NCBI RefSeq assembly: GCF_016865235.1
Contig: NZ_CP064030.1
Coordinates: forward strand, 868,001-932,000
Reading direction: 5' to 3'
From: Dyella caseinilytica
GTDB lineage: Bacteria; Pseudomonadota; Gammaproteobacteria; Xanthomonadales; Rhodanobacteraceae
DNA length: 64,000 nucleotides
This document shows, in pieces, positions 42,295 through 52,300 of the stretch. The notes beneath the pieces are model-generated. The model made no database searches and was not told the origin of the DNA. It worked only from the letters and a program-made list of their open reading frames with translations. Made by a program: the position numbers and the translations under genes. Position 1 is the stretch's first letter. Each line of letters starts with the position of its first letter.

Positions 42295-44913
42295 TCAACC
42301 GGCTTTATCGCCAGACTTGTGCGCAATCCACGCGCCAATCATGGCGGAGATATACGGAATGGCCTGTGCAGCCAGGATGAACATCCATAGCCGGCCTTCG
42401 GCGAAGTGCGAGGCGGTGCTGCGCGCCATGCCGAGGATGCACAGTACGAGCGCCAACAGCATCAGCATTTCCTCGCGCACCGGCGCGAAGGCGGCGAAGT
42501 TGCTGCCACCCAGGCGGCGGCTCTTGGCCGTCACCACGAACGAGGTCTTCTCGCGCGTCAGGCCGTGCAGGATGCCGCGCGCGATGGCGTGGCTGAGACC
42601 CATGCTGGCGATGGACGCCATGATGGTGTCGTACCAGCCGCATGGTACGCGTGCGCGGTACAGCACGAAGCCGAAGATGGCCTTGGCGAAGAAGAAGCCG
42701 ATGATCGGGATCAGGAACAGCTGCATCGGCAGGCTGAAGACTTGCGGCAGACCCACCATGCCGGCGGTCCAGAAGATCGCCATCAAGGTGAAGATCAGGT
42801 GCAGGGCGTCGGCAAACCAGCTGAACCAGCCGGTGAGGAAGTGGAAGCGCTGGCCGGCGGAGAGCGGGCCTTTCTTCGTCATCCAGCTCCAACGGCCCTT
42901 GAGGATCTGCATCGCGCCGAAGGCCCAGCGATAGCGCTGGCTCTTATAAGCCTTGAAGTCGGCGGGCGTCAGGCCCTTGCCCATCAGCTCGTCGACGTAA
43001 ACCAGCTCGTAGCCGGCGTGCATCAGGCGCAGGCCGAGTTCGGCGTCTTCGCAGATGGTCCATTCCGACCAGCCTCCGGTGCCTTCCAGCGCGGAGCGGC
43101 GCACCATGGTCATGGTGCCGTGCTGGATGATGGCGTTGCGCTCGTTGCGGTGGTGCATGCCGATACGGAAGAAGCCGTCGTACTCCCAGGCGGTCATACG
43201 GCGGAAACGGTTGTGCTCGAAGTCGCGATGCGCCTGCGGGCACTGCACGACGGCCACCTTCGGATCGTGGAAATAGCCGGTGAGGGCGCTCAGCCAGTCC
43301 TTGCGCACCACGTAATCGGCGTCGATCACCGCGACCACGTCAGCCTTGGGGGTGGTTTCCTTCAGGCCGAAATTCAGTGCGCCGGCCTTGAAGCCGGGCC
43401 ACGGCTCCAGGTGGAAGAAGCGGAACTTCGAACCCAGCTTCTCGCAGTACTCCTGCACCGGCTTCCAGATCGCCGGATCCTTGGTGTTGTTATCGATGAC
43501 CAGTACTTCGTAGTTCTGGTATTCGAGCTCGGCCAACGAATCGAGCGTGACCATCACCATCTCCGGCGGCTCGTTGTAGCAGGCCAGGTGGATGGAGACG
43601 AACGGCTGTTTCTCGACCGGATCCGGCGGCAGCAGATCGGCGTGGCGCATCCATTTGCGCCGCCACAGCACTTCGGTGAACTCGAAGCCGTTGATCAGCA
43701 GGATCGCCAGGATCGCCACCTGGGCTGGGAACAGCAGCACCAGCATGCTCCAGTCGATCCAGTCCAGGTAGAAATTGAAGGGTAGGGTGACCGACCAGAC
43801 GATCAGGCCGCAGGCCAGCTGGATCAGCACATCGAAGAACAGTCGCCCGGTCACCTTGAAGCGGCTGAAGCGGATGCCGAACCAGATCATCGGGATGATC
43901 GCGAGCAGGCTGGCGGCCAGCGCCTTCCACGGCCAGCCGGTGTCTTCCGTGACCGGGCCGGTGAACGGGAACTTCAGCTGCCGGTCGGCGCTGAATACAC
44001 CCCAGTAGGCGCCGGTGCGGCCTTCACCGAGGTTTTCCTTCCACGGCTGGTCGAAGGCTTCGAACAGGTAGTAGTCGACGTTGTTCTTCTGTGCCCAGAT
44101 CATCCATTCGCGGTCGAAGATCGCCTCGTTGGAGATCGACGGATAGGCGCGCTCGCGGCGGTCGCCGTTGGACGGCCAGCCGACCTCGCCCACCACGACG
44201 TGCTTGTTCGGGAAGCGGGCCTTGATCTGCTGATAAGCACCCACGGCCGCCTGGATGGCCACCGATTTCTGAGGGTCGCTGGAGACCGGGTAGCCGTTCC
44301 AGAAAGGGAACAGGTGGATGGTGATGTAGTCCACGTGGTCGGCCAGCTGCGGATACTTCAGCCAGATGTAGTCCGGCTCGGCGATCGAGACCGGCTGGCG
44401 GATATGCGCGCGCGCGCGATCCAGGTAGACGATCATCTTGTCGACCGGCAGGTCGTTGCGGAACAGCACCTCGTTGCCGACCAGTACTCGGTCAATCGTG
44501 TCTGGATAGCGGTTGGCCAGCGCGATCAGCGCGTCCAACTCCTTCTCGTTGTTATCCAGCCGGGTGTCGATCACCGTGCCGGCCATCACCTTCAGCCCCT
44601 CTTTCTGGGCCAGGCGATAGACCTGCGGGTTCTGCAGCGTGGAATAGGTGCGGATGCGGCCGGTGTAGTGGCGCAGCAGCTTCAGATCACCGTCAATCTG
44701 GTCGTCGTTGGGGAAATCCTGGTTGAACGGGTTCTGATAGCGCTGGAACAGCGACACCGCGAAGCCGTTGATCTGGCCGTGCCAGTCCTCTGGACCGTGC
44801 GGGAGGTTACCCCACCACCACAGGCCGATGTTCAACGCGGCGACCACCAGGGCCAGCAGGATGGCAGTGAAAATCGACGGCCTGGTTTTGGGTTGGTTGG
44901 GTGTCGCGCTCAA
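42295..44913 (-). CDS. ndvB: NdvB-like GH17-GT2 fusion, beta-(1,3)-glucan synthase
   Basis: Predicted 872-residue inner-membrane enzyme with an N-terminal span (about 15-36), a periplasmic GH17-like domain (about 45-320) with the two catalytic glutamates in VGNEVL (Glu148) and VGEVGWP (Glu243), then membrane spans and a family 2 glycosyltransferase domain. The latter shows ACYNEPPEMV, DADYVV (DxD), CEDAELG (acid) and QRYRW (QxxRW), followed by several more spans. This architecture is that of Pseudomonas NdvB-type beta-glucan synthases, where GT2 polymerises UDP-glucose and GH17 reshapes or cyclises the product. Periplasmic glucans act in osmoprotection and antibiotic tolerance in Pseudomonas. 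It stands alone after a short repeat. The linkage made here is inferred from architecture only. Confidence 0.88.
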   Translation of the reverse strand: MSATPNQPKTRPSIFTAILLALVVAALNIGLWWWGNLPHGPEDWHGQINGFAVSLFQRYQNPFNQDFPNDDQIDGDLKLLRHYTGRIRTYSTLQNPQVYRLAQKEGLKVMAGTVIDTRLDNNEKELDALIALANRYPDTIDRVLVGNEVLFRNDLPVDKMIVYLDRARAHIRQPVSIAEPDYIWLKYPQLADHVDYITIHLFPFWNGYPVSSDPQKSVAIQAAVGAYQQIKARFPNKHVVVGEVGWPSNGDRRERAYPSISNEAIFDREWMIWAQKNNVDYYLFEAFDQPWKENLGEGRTGAYWGVFSADRQLKFPFTGPVTEDTGWPWKALAASLLAIIPMIWFGIRFSRFKVTGRLFFDVLIQLACGLIVWSVTLPFNFYLDWIDWSMLVLLFPAQVAILAILLINGFEFTEVLWRRKWMRHADLLPPDPVEKQPFVSIHLACYNEPPEMVMVTLDSLAELEYQNYEVLVIDNNTKDPAIWKPVQEYCEKLGSKFRFFHLEPWPGFKAGALNFGLKETTPKADVVAVIDADYVVRKDWLSALTGYFHDPKVAVVQCPQAHRDFEHNRFRRMTAWEYDGFFRIGMHHRNERNAIIQHGTMTMVRRSALEGTGGWSEWTICEDAELGLRLMHAGYELVYVDELMGKGLTPADFKAYKSQRYRWAFGAMQILKGRWSWMTKKGPLSAGQRFHFLTGWFSWFADALHLIFTLMAIFWTAGMVGLPQVFSLPMQLFLIPIIGFFFAKAIFGFVLYRARVPCGWYDTIMASIASMGLSHAIARGILHGLTREKTSFVVTAKSRRLGGSNFAAFAPVREEMLMLLALVLCILGMARSTASHFAEGRLWMFILAAQAIPYISAMIGAWIAHKSGDKAG

Positions 44914-45616
44914 GAAAATCCCCGTTAAGGTGGCCTCTTTCGAGGCACATGAAGCTCGCGGAGCTTAACCAATTAACGGTAGTCGGCTCAATAAATTGCG
45001 GTTGGAGCGGTCAGCGCGAGGTCAGGGCTGGCGTGGGTACGGGCCGGGGATGGCCTTTCTTGGTCCTGATCACGGTGACGCGGGGCCAGGCCCCGGGGTC
45101 GTTCGAGGATAGCCCATGGGAGTGAAATGGGTTTGCCTGCGAAGGTGCTTCCAGCGGAGACGACCCGTCACGCGATGCTTGTTATGGCTCATCGTGGCGA
45201 TGCGCTGCGGGCTTGGCTTTTGTTCCATGTCGATTTGAATCTGTTTCATTCGTCATGCTGTTGATGATGCATGAACAATGTTTGTGTAGGTTGTCGCTGC
45301 AAAAGCACGATGCCATGGACGCGCTGTCGTGATGACGTTGACCGCATTGAATGGCTCACTATTCGTAATTCATTGCGCACTTCATTCGTAATGAATTACG
45401 CGTGGTTCCATTTTCGCTTATTGCGCGTGCGCATACATGACAAACGGTTGGATGTTATTGCCGTATTTTGCGTAGATAGGTACTACACGCCTTTATGCGT
45501 TATCGCTATCTTTCGGAATAGGGGAGGGGACTGGATTCTTTTAACTTTGTTAGGGGAGTCCGGCGCATTGGCGCGAGCAATGAAAAGGCTCGCGCGACTG
45601 ACAATCGGGGAAAGTC
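44914..45616. other. Long divergent intergenic region before the TonB-dependent receptor
   Basis: Seven hundred bases with no convincing gene. It contains the inverted repeat at 45364-45400 and lower-GC sequence towards the receptor gene. A promoter for the receptor probably lies in the last 250 bases, but I could not fix it. Confidence 0.5.
45364..45400. promoter_or_regulatory. Perfect 11-bp inverted repeat upstream of the TonB-dependent receptor
   Basis: Arms CGTAATTCATT (45364-45374) and AATGAATTACG (45390-45400) with a 15-base spacer; the element ATTCGTAAT also recurs as a direct repeat. It is about 220 bases before the start codon and could be a regulator site or an mRNA hairpin. Confidence 0.5.
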
Positions 45617-48600
45617 ATGAACGCTCAGCAGCGGAAACTGTTGTATGTCGTGATTGGCAGTGTGCTTGCAGGAACCTTGGGCGATGCCCACATCGCCCAA
45701 GCTCAATCCACGACAACAAGTACGACGACACAGACGTCTGGTCCTTCGCCGCAATCCACGTCGACAGCACAGAGCGGCGATCAATCGCAGGCACCAAGCA
45801 GCACGGCGCAAGCCAAAACGCTGAAAACCGTGACCGTAACGGGTTCGCTGATCCGCAGTGTCGATGTGGAAAATGCGCAACCTGTTGTCACCATCACGTC
45901 GGAAGACATTCAGAAGCAAGGTTTTGCCACGGTCGGCCAATTGCTGGCCAATCTCACCTCGGCGTCCACGCCTGACATCAGCAAATCCGATCCGTATGAG
46001 TCCGGTCCGGACGTGGGTGGTACCTATGTCGATCTGCGTAATCTCGGCGCGACACGCACGTTAGTGCTGCTCGATGGCAAGCGCGTGGGTACATCGTTCG
46101 ATGGTTACACCAATCTCGACACGATCCCGACCGCGATCGTCGATCACATCGACGTGCTGGCTGATGGTGCCTCTGCCATTTACGGCTCCGATGCGATTGG
46201 CGGTGTGATCAATATCGTTACGAAGCAGAACTACAACGGTGCTGAGCTCGATACCTACAACGGTAAATATCTCCCGGGTGGCGATGGCGACCAAGGGCAA
46301 TACAGCCTGCTGTTCGGCAAGACCTTTGCGCATGGGTCGCTCGAACTTGCCGCGCAATACCAGAACCAGAATGCCATCAGCGCAGCGGATCGTCCGTTCA
46401 GTGCCTATCCGGAGACCAGCAATTTTCCGTATAACAACTTGGCGGCGTACGGGGGGCAAGGCCAGTACTCGTTTGATGATGTCAATTGGAATGTGCTCAA
46501 TAACGGAGGCAATCCGCAGAACATCAATGACTATCATCCGGTGCAAGCAGCTGTTACGGGGCCCAATGGCGTCGTCACCAATCCGGGTGATTACGCCAAC
46601 ATAAATCCCTATGCGGACCTGATGAGCGCGACGAGCATGAAGAACATATTCGCGCAGGGGCACTACGACTTCCTCAGTAACCTCACCGGGGACTTTACGG
46701 CCGGCTTTAACCAGCAGGCGAACACAGCCCAGATGGCCGGATTCCCGCTCACCAGTTCGGGATTATTCTCCGAGCAGTACCCGCAGTACACGGGGATGCA
46801 GCTGTCGGCGAATAGCTATTACAACCCCACCAATGCGCCGGGCCAGACACCCACTGCACTGTATTTTCAGCGTGACGTGCTGGAATATCCGCGCCTGAAT
46901 ATCAACAAGGTGGAGAACTATCGCTTCAGTCTTGGCGTCGAGGGCAACTTCAGCATCGGCGAGCACTTGTTCAACTGGGATGCTTATTACTGGGATACCC
47001 ATTATCAAGGCACCATTCTGGACACCGGCAATTTCTCCTTGCCGAATCTTTTCAACGCGCTTGGTCCTTCCTTCCTGGCCTCAAACGGCAGCGTCGAATG
47101 CGGTACGCCGGGTAATGTCATTGCCGGTTGCGTGCCGTTGAATGTGCTCGCATCGCGCTACACCCCCGCGATGTTGAATTACATCGTGGTCAACGGTTAT
47201 GAGCACTACGGCAGCTCGGAAAAGGGACCACAGATCGATTTGAGCGGCGATCTGCTGGAATTGCCGGCCGGTGACCTGACCTTTGCGGTGGGTGCGTCAC
47301 ATCGCAACCTCAATGGCTATGACACGCCGGATGTACCTTCCGCAGAGGGCCTGACCACCAATCTCGCCGGCCAACCTACGGCTGGTGGATACAACGTCAC
47401 CGAAACCTGGGTCGAGTTCAATGTGCCGCTGCTCAAAGATTTGCCGATGGCGCAATCCTTGAGTCTAGACGTCGCCGACCGCTTTTCCCATTACAGCAAC
47501 TTCGGCGGCACGAATAACAGTCAATACAAGCTGACCTGGAAGCCGATTGACGACCTGATGGTTCGTGGCAGCTACGGCACCGGTTTCCGTGCGCCGACGG
47601 TGGGCGATCTTTACGGTGGTATCTCGACGACCTATCCGTTTTACAACGATCCCTGCGACGTGGTTTACGGTCTTGCTCGCTACAACTCGACGGTTGCTAA
47701 GAATTGTGCGAGCGGTATCGGCGGGCTGCCTGCTTTGAATCAGTCGGCGTTGAACGCGGCTGGCTTGGGCAACGAGTTCCCCAGTGGTTTCATGCAGGAG
47801 CTGGCGCCGGGGACTCCGGTGATTTCTCCCGGCGGTTATCCCGTGTACGCACCATTCACCCAGGGCGGCAACCCCGACCTCCGGCCGGAAACCTCCAGGA
47901 GCGCGCAGTTTGGCGTTGTTTACAGCCCCAGCTATCTGACCGGCTTCAATGCCACGGTGGATTACTTCCACTACATCGTGCGCAATGTCATTTCGCTTAT
48001 CACCGATAACCAGGTGCTCGACAATTGCTACGCGCTCAGCATCGTCGCCGATTGTCAGTTGTTCCAGCGCACAGCAGCGGACGACTACCAGGTAAGCAGC
48101 CTTTTCATGGGGGAGCAGAACCAGGGCTGGATGAATGTCGCCGGTTACGATGTGGACCTGTCGTACAAGCTGCCCAAATTCTCCTTCGGGCAGTTCACGC
48201 TCGACTCCAAGTCCACTTACTACACGCACAACAATAGTGAGCAGTATGCCGGTGCGCCCGTCTCGTATAACAACGGCTTGAGCGGCTACTGGCGGCTGCG
48301 CTCCAACTTCACCATCGGCTGGGACTATCGGAACTTTGGCGTGCAATGGACCTTGCGTTACTACTCGCCGCTCAAAGAGCCATGCTATGACCCAGGCGCT
48401 TCGGCCTTCCCGTGCACTTTGCCGAATTACTACATGCCTGGCGTAGGCATTGTTCCGGTGACGCAGATGCCATCGGTGACGTTCAACGATGTGCAGGTGT
48501 ATTGGAACACGCCCTGGAACGGCACGATTGCATTGGGTGCCAACGACATCTTCAATCGCTTAGGGCCGTATTCCTACGGCGGGTTTGTGGTCAGCTCGAT

Positions 48601-48685
48601 CAACAATGTCGACTACCAGTACAACTACATGCCGTCGTATGACTACGGACGGTTCGTCTACTTGCGCTACACGCAGAAGTTTTGA
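45617..48685 (+). CDS. TonB-dependent receptor
   Basis: Predicted 1022-residue outer-membrane active transporter powered by TonB/ExbBD. A signal peptide (LLYVVIGSVLAGTLGDAHIAQA) and a Ser/Thr/Gln-rich linker precede the TonB box-like KTVTVTGSLIR, the plug domain (PVVTITSEDIQKQGFATVGQLLANL; GTYVDLRNLGATRTLVLLDGKRV; ADGASAIYGSDAIGGVINIVTK) and a 22-strand barrel ending in FVYLRYTQKF with a C-terminal Phe. The long linker and plug sequences match the large Xanthomonadales family of receptors for sugars, peptides or other oligomers rather than classical siderophore receptors, but the ligand is not readable. The ATG follows GGGGAAAGTC. A strong GC hairpin lies just after the stop. No substrate-specific enzyme genes flank it. 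Confidence 0.93.
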   Translation: MNAQQRKLLYVVIGSVLAGTLGDAHIAQAQSTTTSTTTQTSGPSPQSTSTAQSGDQSQAPSSTAQAKTLKTVTVTGSLIRSVDVENAQPVVTITSEDIQKQGFATVGQLLANLTSASTPDISKSDPYESGPDVGGTYVDLRNLGATRTLVLLDGKRVGTSFDGYTNLDTIPTAIVDHIDVLADGASAIYGSDAIGGVINIVTKQNYNGAELDTYNGKYLPGGDGDQGQYSLLFGKTFAHGSLELAAQYQNQNAISAADRPFSAYPETSNFPYNNLAAYGGQGQYSFDDVNWNVLNNGGNPQNINDYHPVQAAVTGPNGVVTNPGDYANINPYADLMSATSMKNIFAQGHYDFLSNLTGDFTAGFNQQANTAQMAGFPLTSSGLFSEQYPQYTGMQLSANSYYNPTNAPGQTPTALYFQRDVLEYPRLNINKVENYRFSLGVEGNFSIGEHLFNWDAYYWDTHYQGTILDTGNFSLPNLFNALGPSFLASNGSVECGTPGNVIAGCVPLNVLASRYTPAMLNYIVVNGYEHYGSSEKGPQIDLSGDLLELPAGDLTFAVGASHRNLNGYDTPDVPSAEGLTTNLAGQPTAGGYNVTETWVEFNVPLLKDLPMAQSLSLDVADRFSHYSNFGGTNNSQYKLTWKPIDDLMVRGSYGTGFRAPTVGDLYGGISTTYPFYNDPCDVVYGLARYNSTVAKNCASGIGGLPALNQSALNAAGLGNEFPSGFMQELAPGTPVISPGGYPVYAPFTQGGNPDLRPETSRSAQFGVVYSPSYLTGFNATVDYFHYIVRNVISLITDNQVLDNCYALSIVADCQLFQRTAADDYQVSSLFMGEQNQGWMNVAGYDVDLSYKLPKFSFGQFTLDSKSTYYTHNNSEQYAGAPVSYNNGLSGYWRLRSNFTIGWDYRNFGVQWTLRYYSPLKEPCYDPGASAFPCTLPNYYMPGVGIVPVTQMPSVTFNDVQVYWNTPWNGTIALGANDIFNRLGPYSYGGFVVSSINNVDYQYNYMPSYDYGRFVYLRYTQKF

Positions 48686-48700
48686 CCGTCGCAACCACCA

Positions 48701-48730
48701 CGCCCTCCCCCCGCAAGCGGGGGGAGGGCG
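48701..48730. repeat. Perfect GC palindrome between receptor and dps
   Basis: 14-bp arms CGCCCTCCCCCCGC / GCGGGGGGAGGGCG around AA. It sits between convergent genes and may end both transcripts, although T-runs are weak. Probably a member of the CTCTCCCC repeat family. Confidence 0.75.
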
Positions 48731-48738
48731 CTTGTTGA

Positions 48739-49206
48739 TTACTTCAACAGCGAACGCAGCATCCACGCCGTCTTTTCGTGTTCCTTCAAACGGCCGGTGA
48801 CCATATCGGCCGTGCCCTCGTCACCCGCTTCATCCGCAACCTTGATTGCTGCGCGCGCCGTGGCTGCAGCAATCTCGTGGCCGGTGACCAGTTGCTCCAC
48901 CATCTCCTTCCAATCCGGCACGCCGGACTCTTCCTTAATCGTGGTGAGCTTGCCGAACTGGCTGTAGGAACCCGGTGCGAACACATCGAGTACACGGATG
49001 CGTTCGGCGATTTCGTCCGCCGCCAGCCACAGTTCGTTGTACTGGGTCTGGAACATGGTGTGCAGGCTGTTGAAATGCGGCCCGGTCACGTTCCAATGAA
49101 AACTGTGGGTTTTAAGGTAGAGCGAATAGGTATCGGCCAGCAGTTTGGAAAGCTGCCTGGCGATGGTTTCGCGGTCCTTTTCGGCGATCGCGATGCTGGT
49201 GGCCAT
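48739..49206 (-). CDS. dps: Dps-family DNA-binding ferritin-like protein
   Basis: Predicted 155-residue protein that assembles into a 12-mer, oxidises and stores iron with hydrogen peroxide, and can coat DNA in stationary phase. The ferroxidase signature is clear in helix A/B: HSFHWNVTGPHFNSLHTMFQTQYNELWLAADEIAERIRVLD, with the conserved His, Asp and Glu ligands between subunits. The length is normal and the N-terminal tail is short, so DNA binding through the tail is uncertain. AAGGAG precedes the ATG by 7 bases. It converges with the TonB-dependent receptor across a GC palindrome. OxyR or RpoS control would be typical but is not visible here. Confidence 0.94.
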   Translation of the reverse strand: MATSIAIAEKDRETIARQLSKLLADTYSLYLKTHSFHWNVTGPHFNSLHTMFQTQYNELWLAADEIAERIRVLDVFAPGSYSQFGKLTTIKEESGVPDWKEMVEQLVTGHEIAAATARAAIKVADEAGDEGTADMVTGRLKEHEKTAWMLRSLLK

Positions 49207-49324
49207 GGTGTGCTCCTTAGGGGTTATTGTTTACTCCGGCCTTTGAGCTTACCCATCCGTAACGGTCAGCGGAAATGGATAGTGCACATCTCGGCGATAG
49301 TCACCGGCTATCATGTGCAGCTGC

Positions 49325-52300
49325 ATGAGTACTACGAAACCCGAAACACCAACCGTCGCTCCGGACGCCCGTCTGCGCGACCTGCGCAAATCACTGGATG
49401 CGGTCTCCAGCCGTGATTTTGGCCGCCTCTTGGGCCGCTGGCGTGGGCTGTCGCGTCGTCCGGATGCGAAAAAACTCGAAGCGCTAGCCGCTGATATCGC
49501 CGCCTCGGCCGAGCGGAGGGAGCGCCGCGTCCGGAACAAACCGCCGATCCGGCTGGATGAATCGCTGCCGATCACGGCGCGCGCCGATGAGATCGTCAAG
49601 CTGATCCGCGACCATCAAGTCGTGGTGATAGCTGGCGAAACCGGTTCCGGCAAGACCACCCAGCTGCCCAAACTATGCCTTGCAGCCGGACGCGGCGAGG
49701 CCGGCCTGATCGGCTGCACCCAGCCCCGACGGCTCGCTGCACGCTCTGTCGCACGCCGCGTGGCGGAGGAACTTGGAACCCAACTGGGCGACAAGGTCGG
49801 CTTCCAGGTGCGCTTTACCGATCAGGTCTCCGAGCAGAGCCTGATCAAGTTCATGACCGATGGCATCCTGCTGGCCGAGACGCAAGGCGATCCCTGGCTG
49901 TCTGCCTACGACACCCTGATTATCGACGAGGCGCACGAGCGCAGTCTCAACATCGACTTCCTGCTTGGCTATCTCAGGCGACTTGCCGTAAAGCGGCCGG
50001 ATCTGAAGATCATCGTCACCTCGGCCACCATCGATACAGCGCGCTTCGCCGAGCATTTCAGCGATGCGCCCGTGGTGTCGGTGGAAGGGCGCGCCTATCC
50101 GGTAGAGGTGCGCTGGCGCTCGGTCGACGAGGTGCAGGCGCGGCGCAATCAGCGCAGCGGCGAACTGCAACAGGGCAGTGCCGAGCATGTCGCCGCAGTG
50201 CTGGATGAAATCACTCACGACGACCCGCGTGGCGACGTACTGGTGTTCATGCCAGGCGAACGCGAAATCCGCGATGCCCATTTGCTGCTGTCGCGCCGGC
50301 AATACCGTGAAACCGAAATTCTGCCGCTGTACGCGCGGCTTTCGGCAACCGACCAGGACCGCGTGTTCAAACCCGGCACCAAGCGTCGGGTGGTGCTGGC
50401 GACCAACGTGGCCGAAACCTCGCTGACGGTGCCGCGCATCCGTTATGTGATCGACAGCGGCACCGCGCGCGTGAAACGCTACAGCCAGCGCAGTCAGCTC
50501 GAACGCCTGCATGTGGAGCCCGTCTCGCAGGCTGCTGCGGATCAGCGCAAAGGTCGCTGCGGTCGCGTCGGCCCCGGCACCTGTTATCGCCTTTACGACG
50601 AAGGCGATTACGCGTCACGCGCCGCCTATACCGATCCGGAACTGCTACGTTCTTCGCTCGCCAACGTCATCCTGCGCATGTTGTCGCTGCAATTGGGTGA
50701 GGTGGATGAGTTTCCGTTCCTGGAGTCGCCCGATCCGCGCGTGGTGGCGGATGGCTATCGCCGATTGACCGAAATTGGCGCCATCGATGAACGCCGGCAA
50801 CTGACCGCCATCGGCCGTACGCTGGCACGCTTGCCGATTGATGTGCAGCTCGCGCGCATGTTGGTCGAAGCGCAGCACTTGGGTTGTGTGCGCGAGTTGC
50901 TGACCATCGTGGCGTTCCTCAGCATCCAGGATCCGCGCGAGCGTCCCGCCGATGCCAGGCAACAGGCCGACGCGGCGCACGCGGCATTTGCCGACCCCAA
51001 ATCCGATCTCGTTGGCGTGTTGAATCTTTGGCGCGAATACCACGCTGCGCATGAGGAACTGACGCAATCGAAACTGCGTGATTGGTGCTCGCGGCATTTC
51101 CTGAGTTTCCTGCGCATGCGCGAGTGGCGCGAGTTGCACCGGCAGTTGCTGCTGGTGGTGCAGGAGCTTGGGTGGAAGCTGGGGGTCAATTCCTCTCCCC
51201 TTCGGGGGGAAGAATCTCTTTCACCCTCTCCCCTTCGGAGAGAGGGCCGGGGTGAGGGGACAGCCTCGCGAGGGGCAGCGAACGCGCGCGCAAAGAGTCC
51301 TCAAAAGAGCCGCAAGGATACGCATTCTGGCAAGCCCCAGCCCCTCACCCCAGCCTTTTCCCCAGAGGGGAGAGGGAGTAAAGAAGTGGGCTCACCAGAG
51401 GGTAGAGGGAATGAGTCTGAGGCCGATCGGATCTACGAGGCTGTACATCGCAGCCTGCTCGCCGGTCTACCTACGCAAGTCGGCAACAAGGACGAAAAAG
51501 GCATCTATCGCGGTACGCGCGAGCGCCGCTTCCAAATATTCCCCGGCTCCGCGCTGGCCAAAAGCTCGCCCAATTGGGTGTTCGCCGCGCAGATCATCGA
51601 TATTGGTGGCCGCGTGTGGGGCATGATGTGTGCGCGCATCGAGCCGTCCTGGATCGAACAGCAAGCCGCACATCTGCTGCGATGCACCTGCCGCGATGCA
51701 CATTGGTCGCGCAAACGCGGCACCGTGGTCGCGTACGAGCAGGTGAGCTTGTTCGGACTCGTGCTGGTCGAACGCCGCCCGGTGACATTCCAGAAGCAGG
51801 ATCCGGCACTGGCGCATGAGATTTTCCTGCGCGAAGCGCTGGCGCGTTGTGATATCGAGACGCGTGCCGATTTCGTGCGCGCCAACCAGCGCGTGTTGGA
51901 AGATGCGCGGGGCATTGAAGCGCGGCAGCGTCGCGAGGGCCTGATTCGCCACGAAGACGAGCTGGTCGATTTCTTCCGCGGCAAGTTGCCCGAAGAGGTC
52001 GCCAGCAGCCGTGCGTTGGATGCCTGGTATCGCCATGCACAGCCCGCCGAACAGGCTGCCTTGCGCTGGTCGATCGACGATGTGATGGTCGGTGGCACGG
52101 GACTTGATCCCAAGGCGTTTCCGGCTTCGCTGGATATCCAGCAACAGCGCTACCGGCTGGAATATCGCTTTGTGCCGGGCGACGATGCCGATGGCGTCAC
52201 GTTGCATTTGCCTTTAGCCATGCTCAACGCATTGCCTGCTGCACGCTGCGAATGGCTGGTGCCGGGCTTGCTGGGCGAGAAAGCCGCCGAACTGATTCGC

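Noticed and set aside
42406..43785. 459-codon open frame opposite the GT2 domain
   Set aside because: Antisense to the intact DxD/QxxRW glycosyltransferase region.
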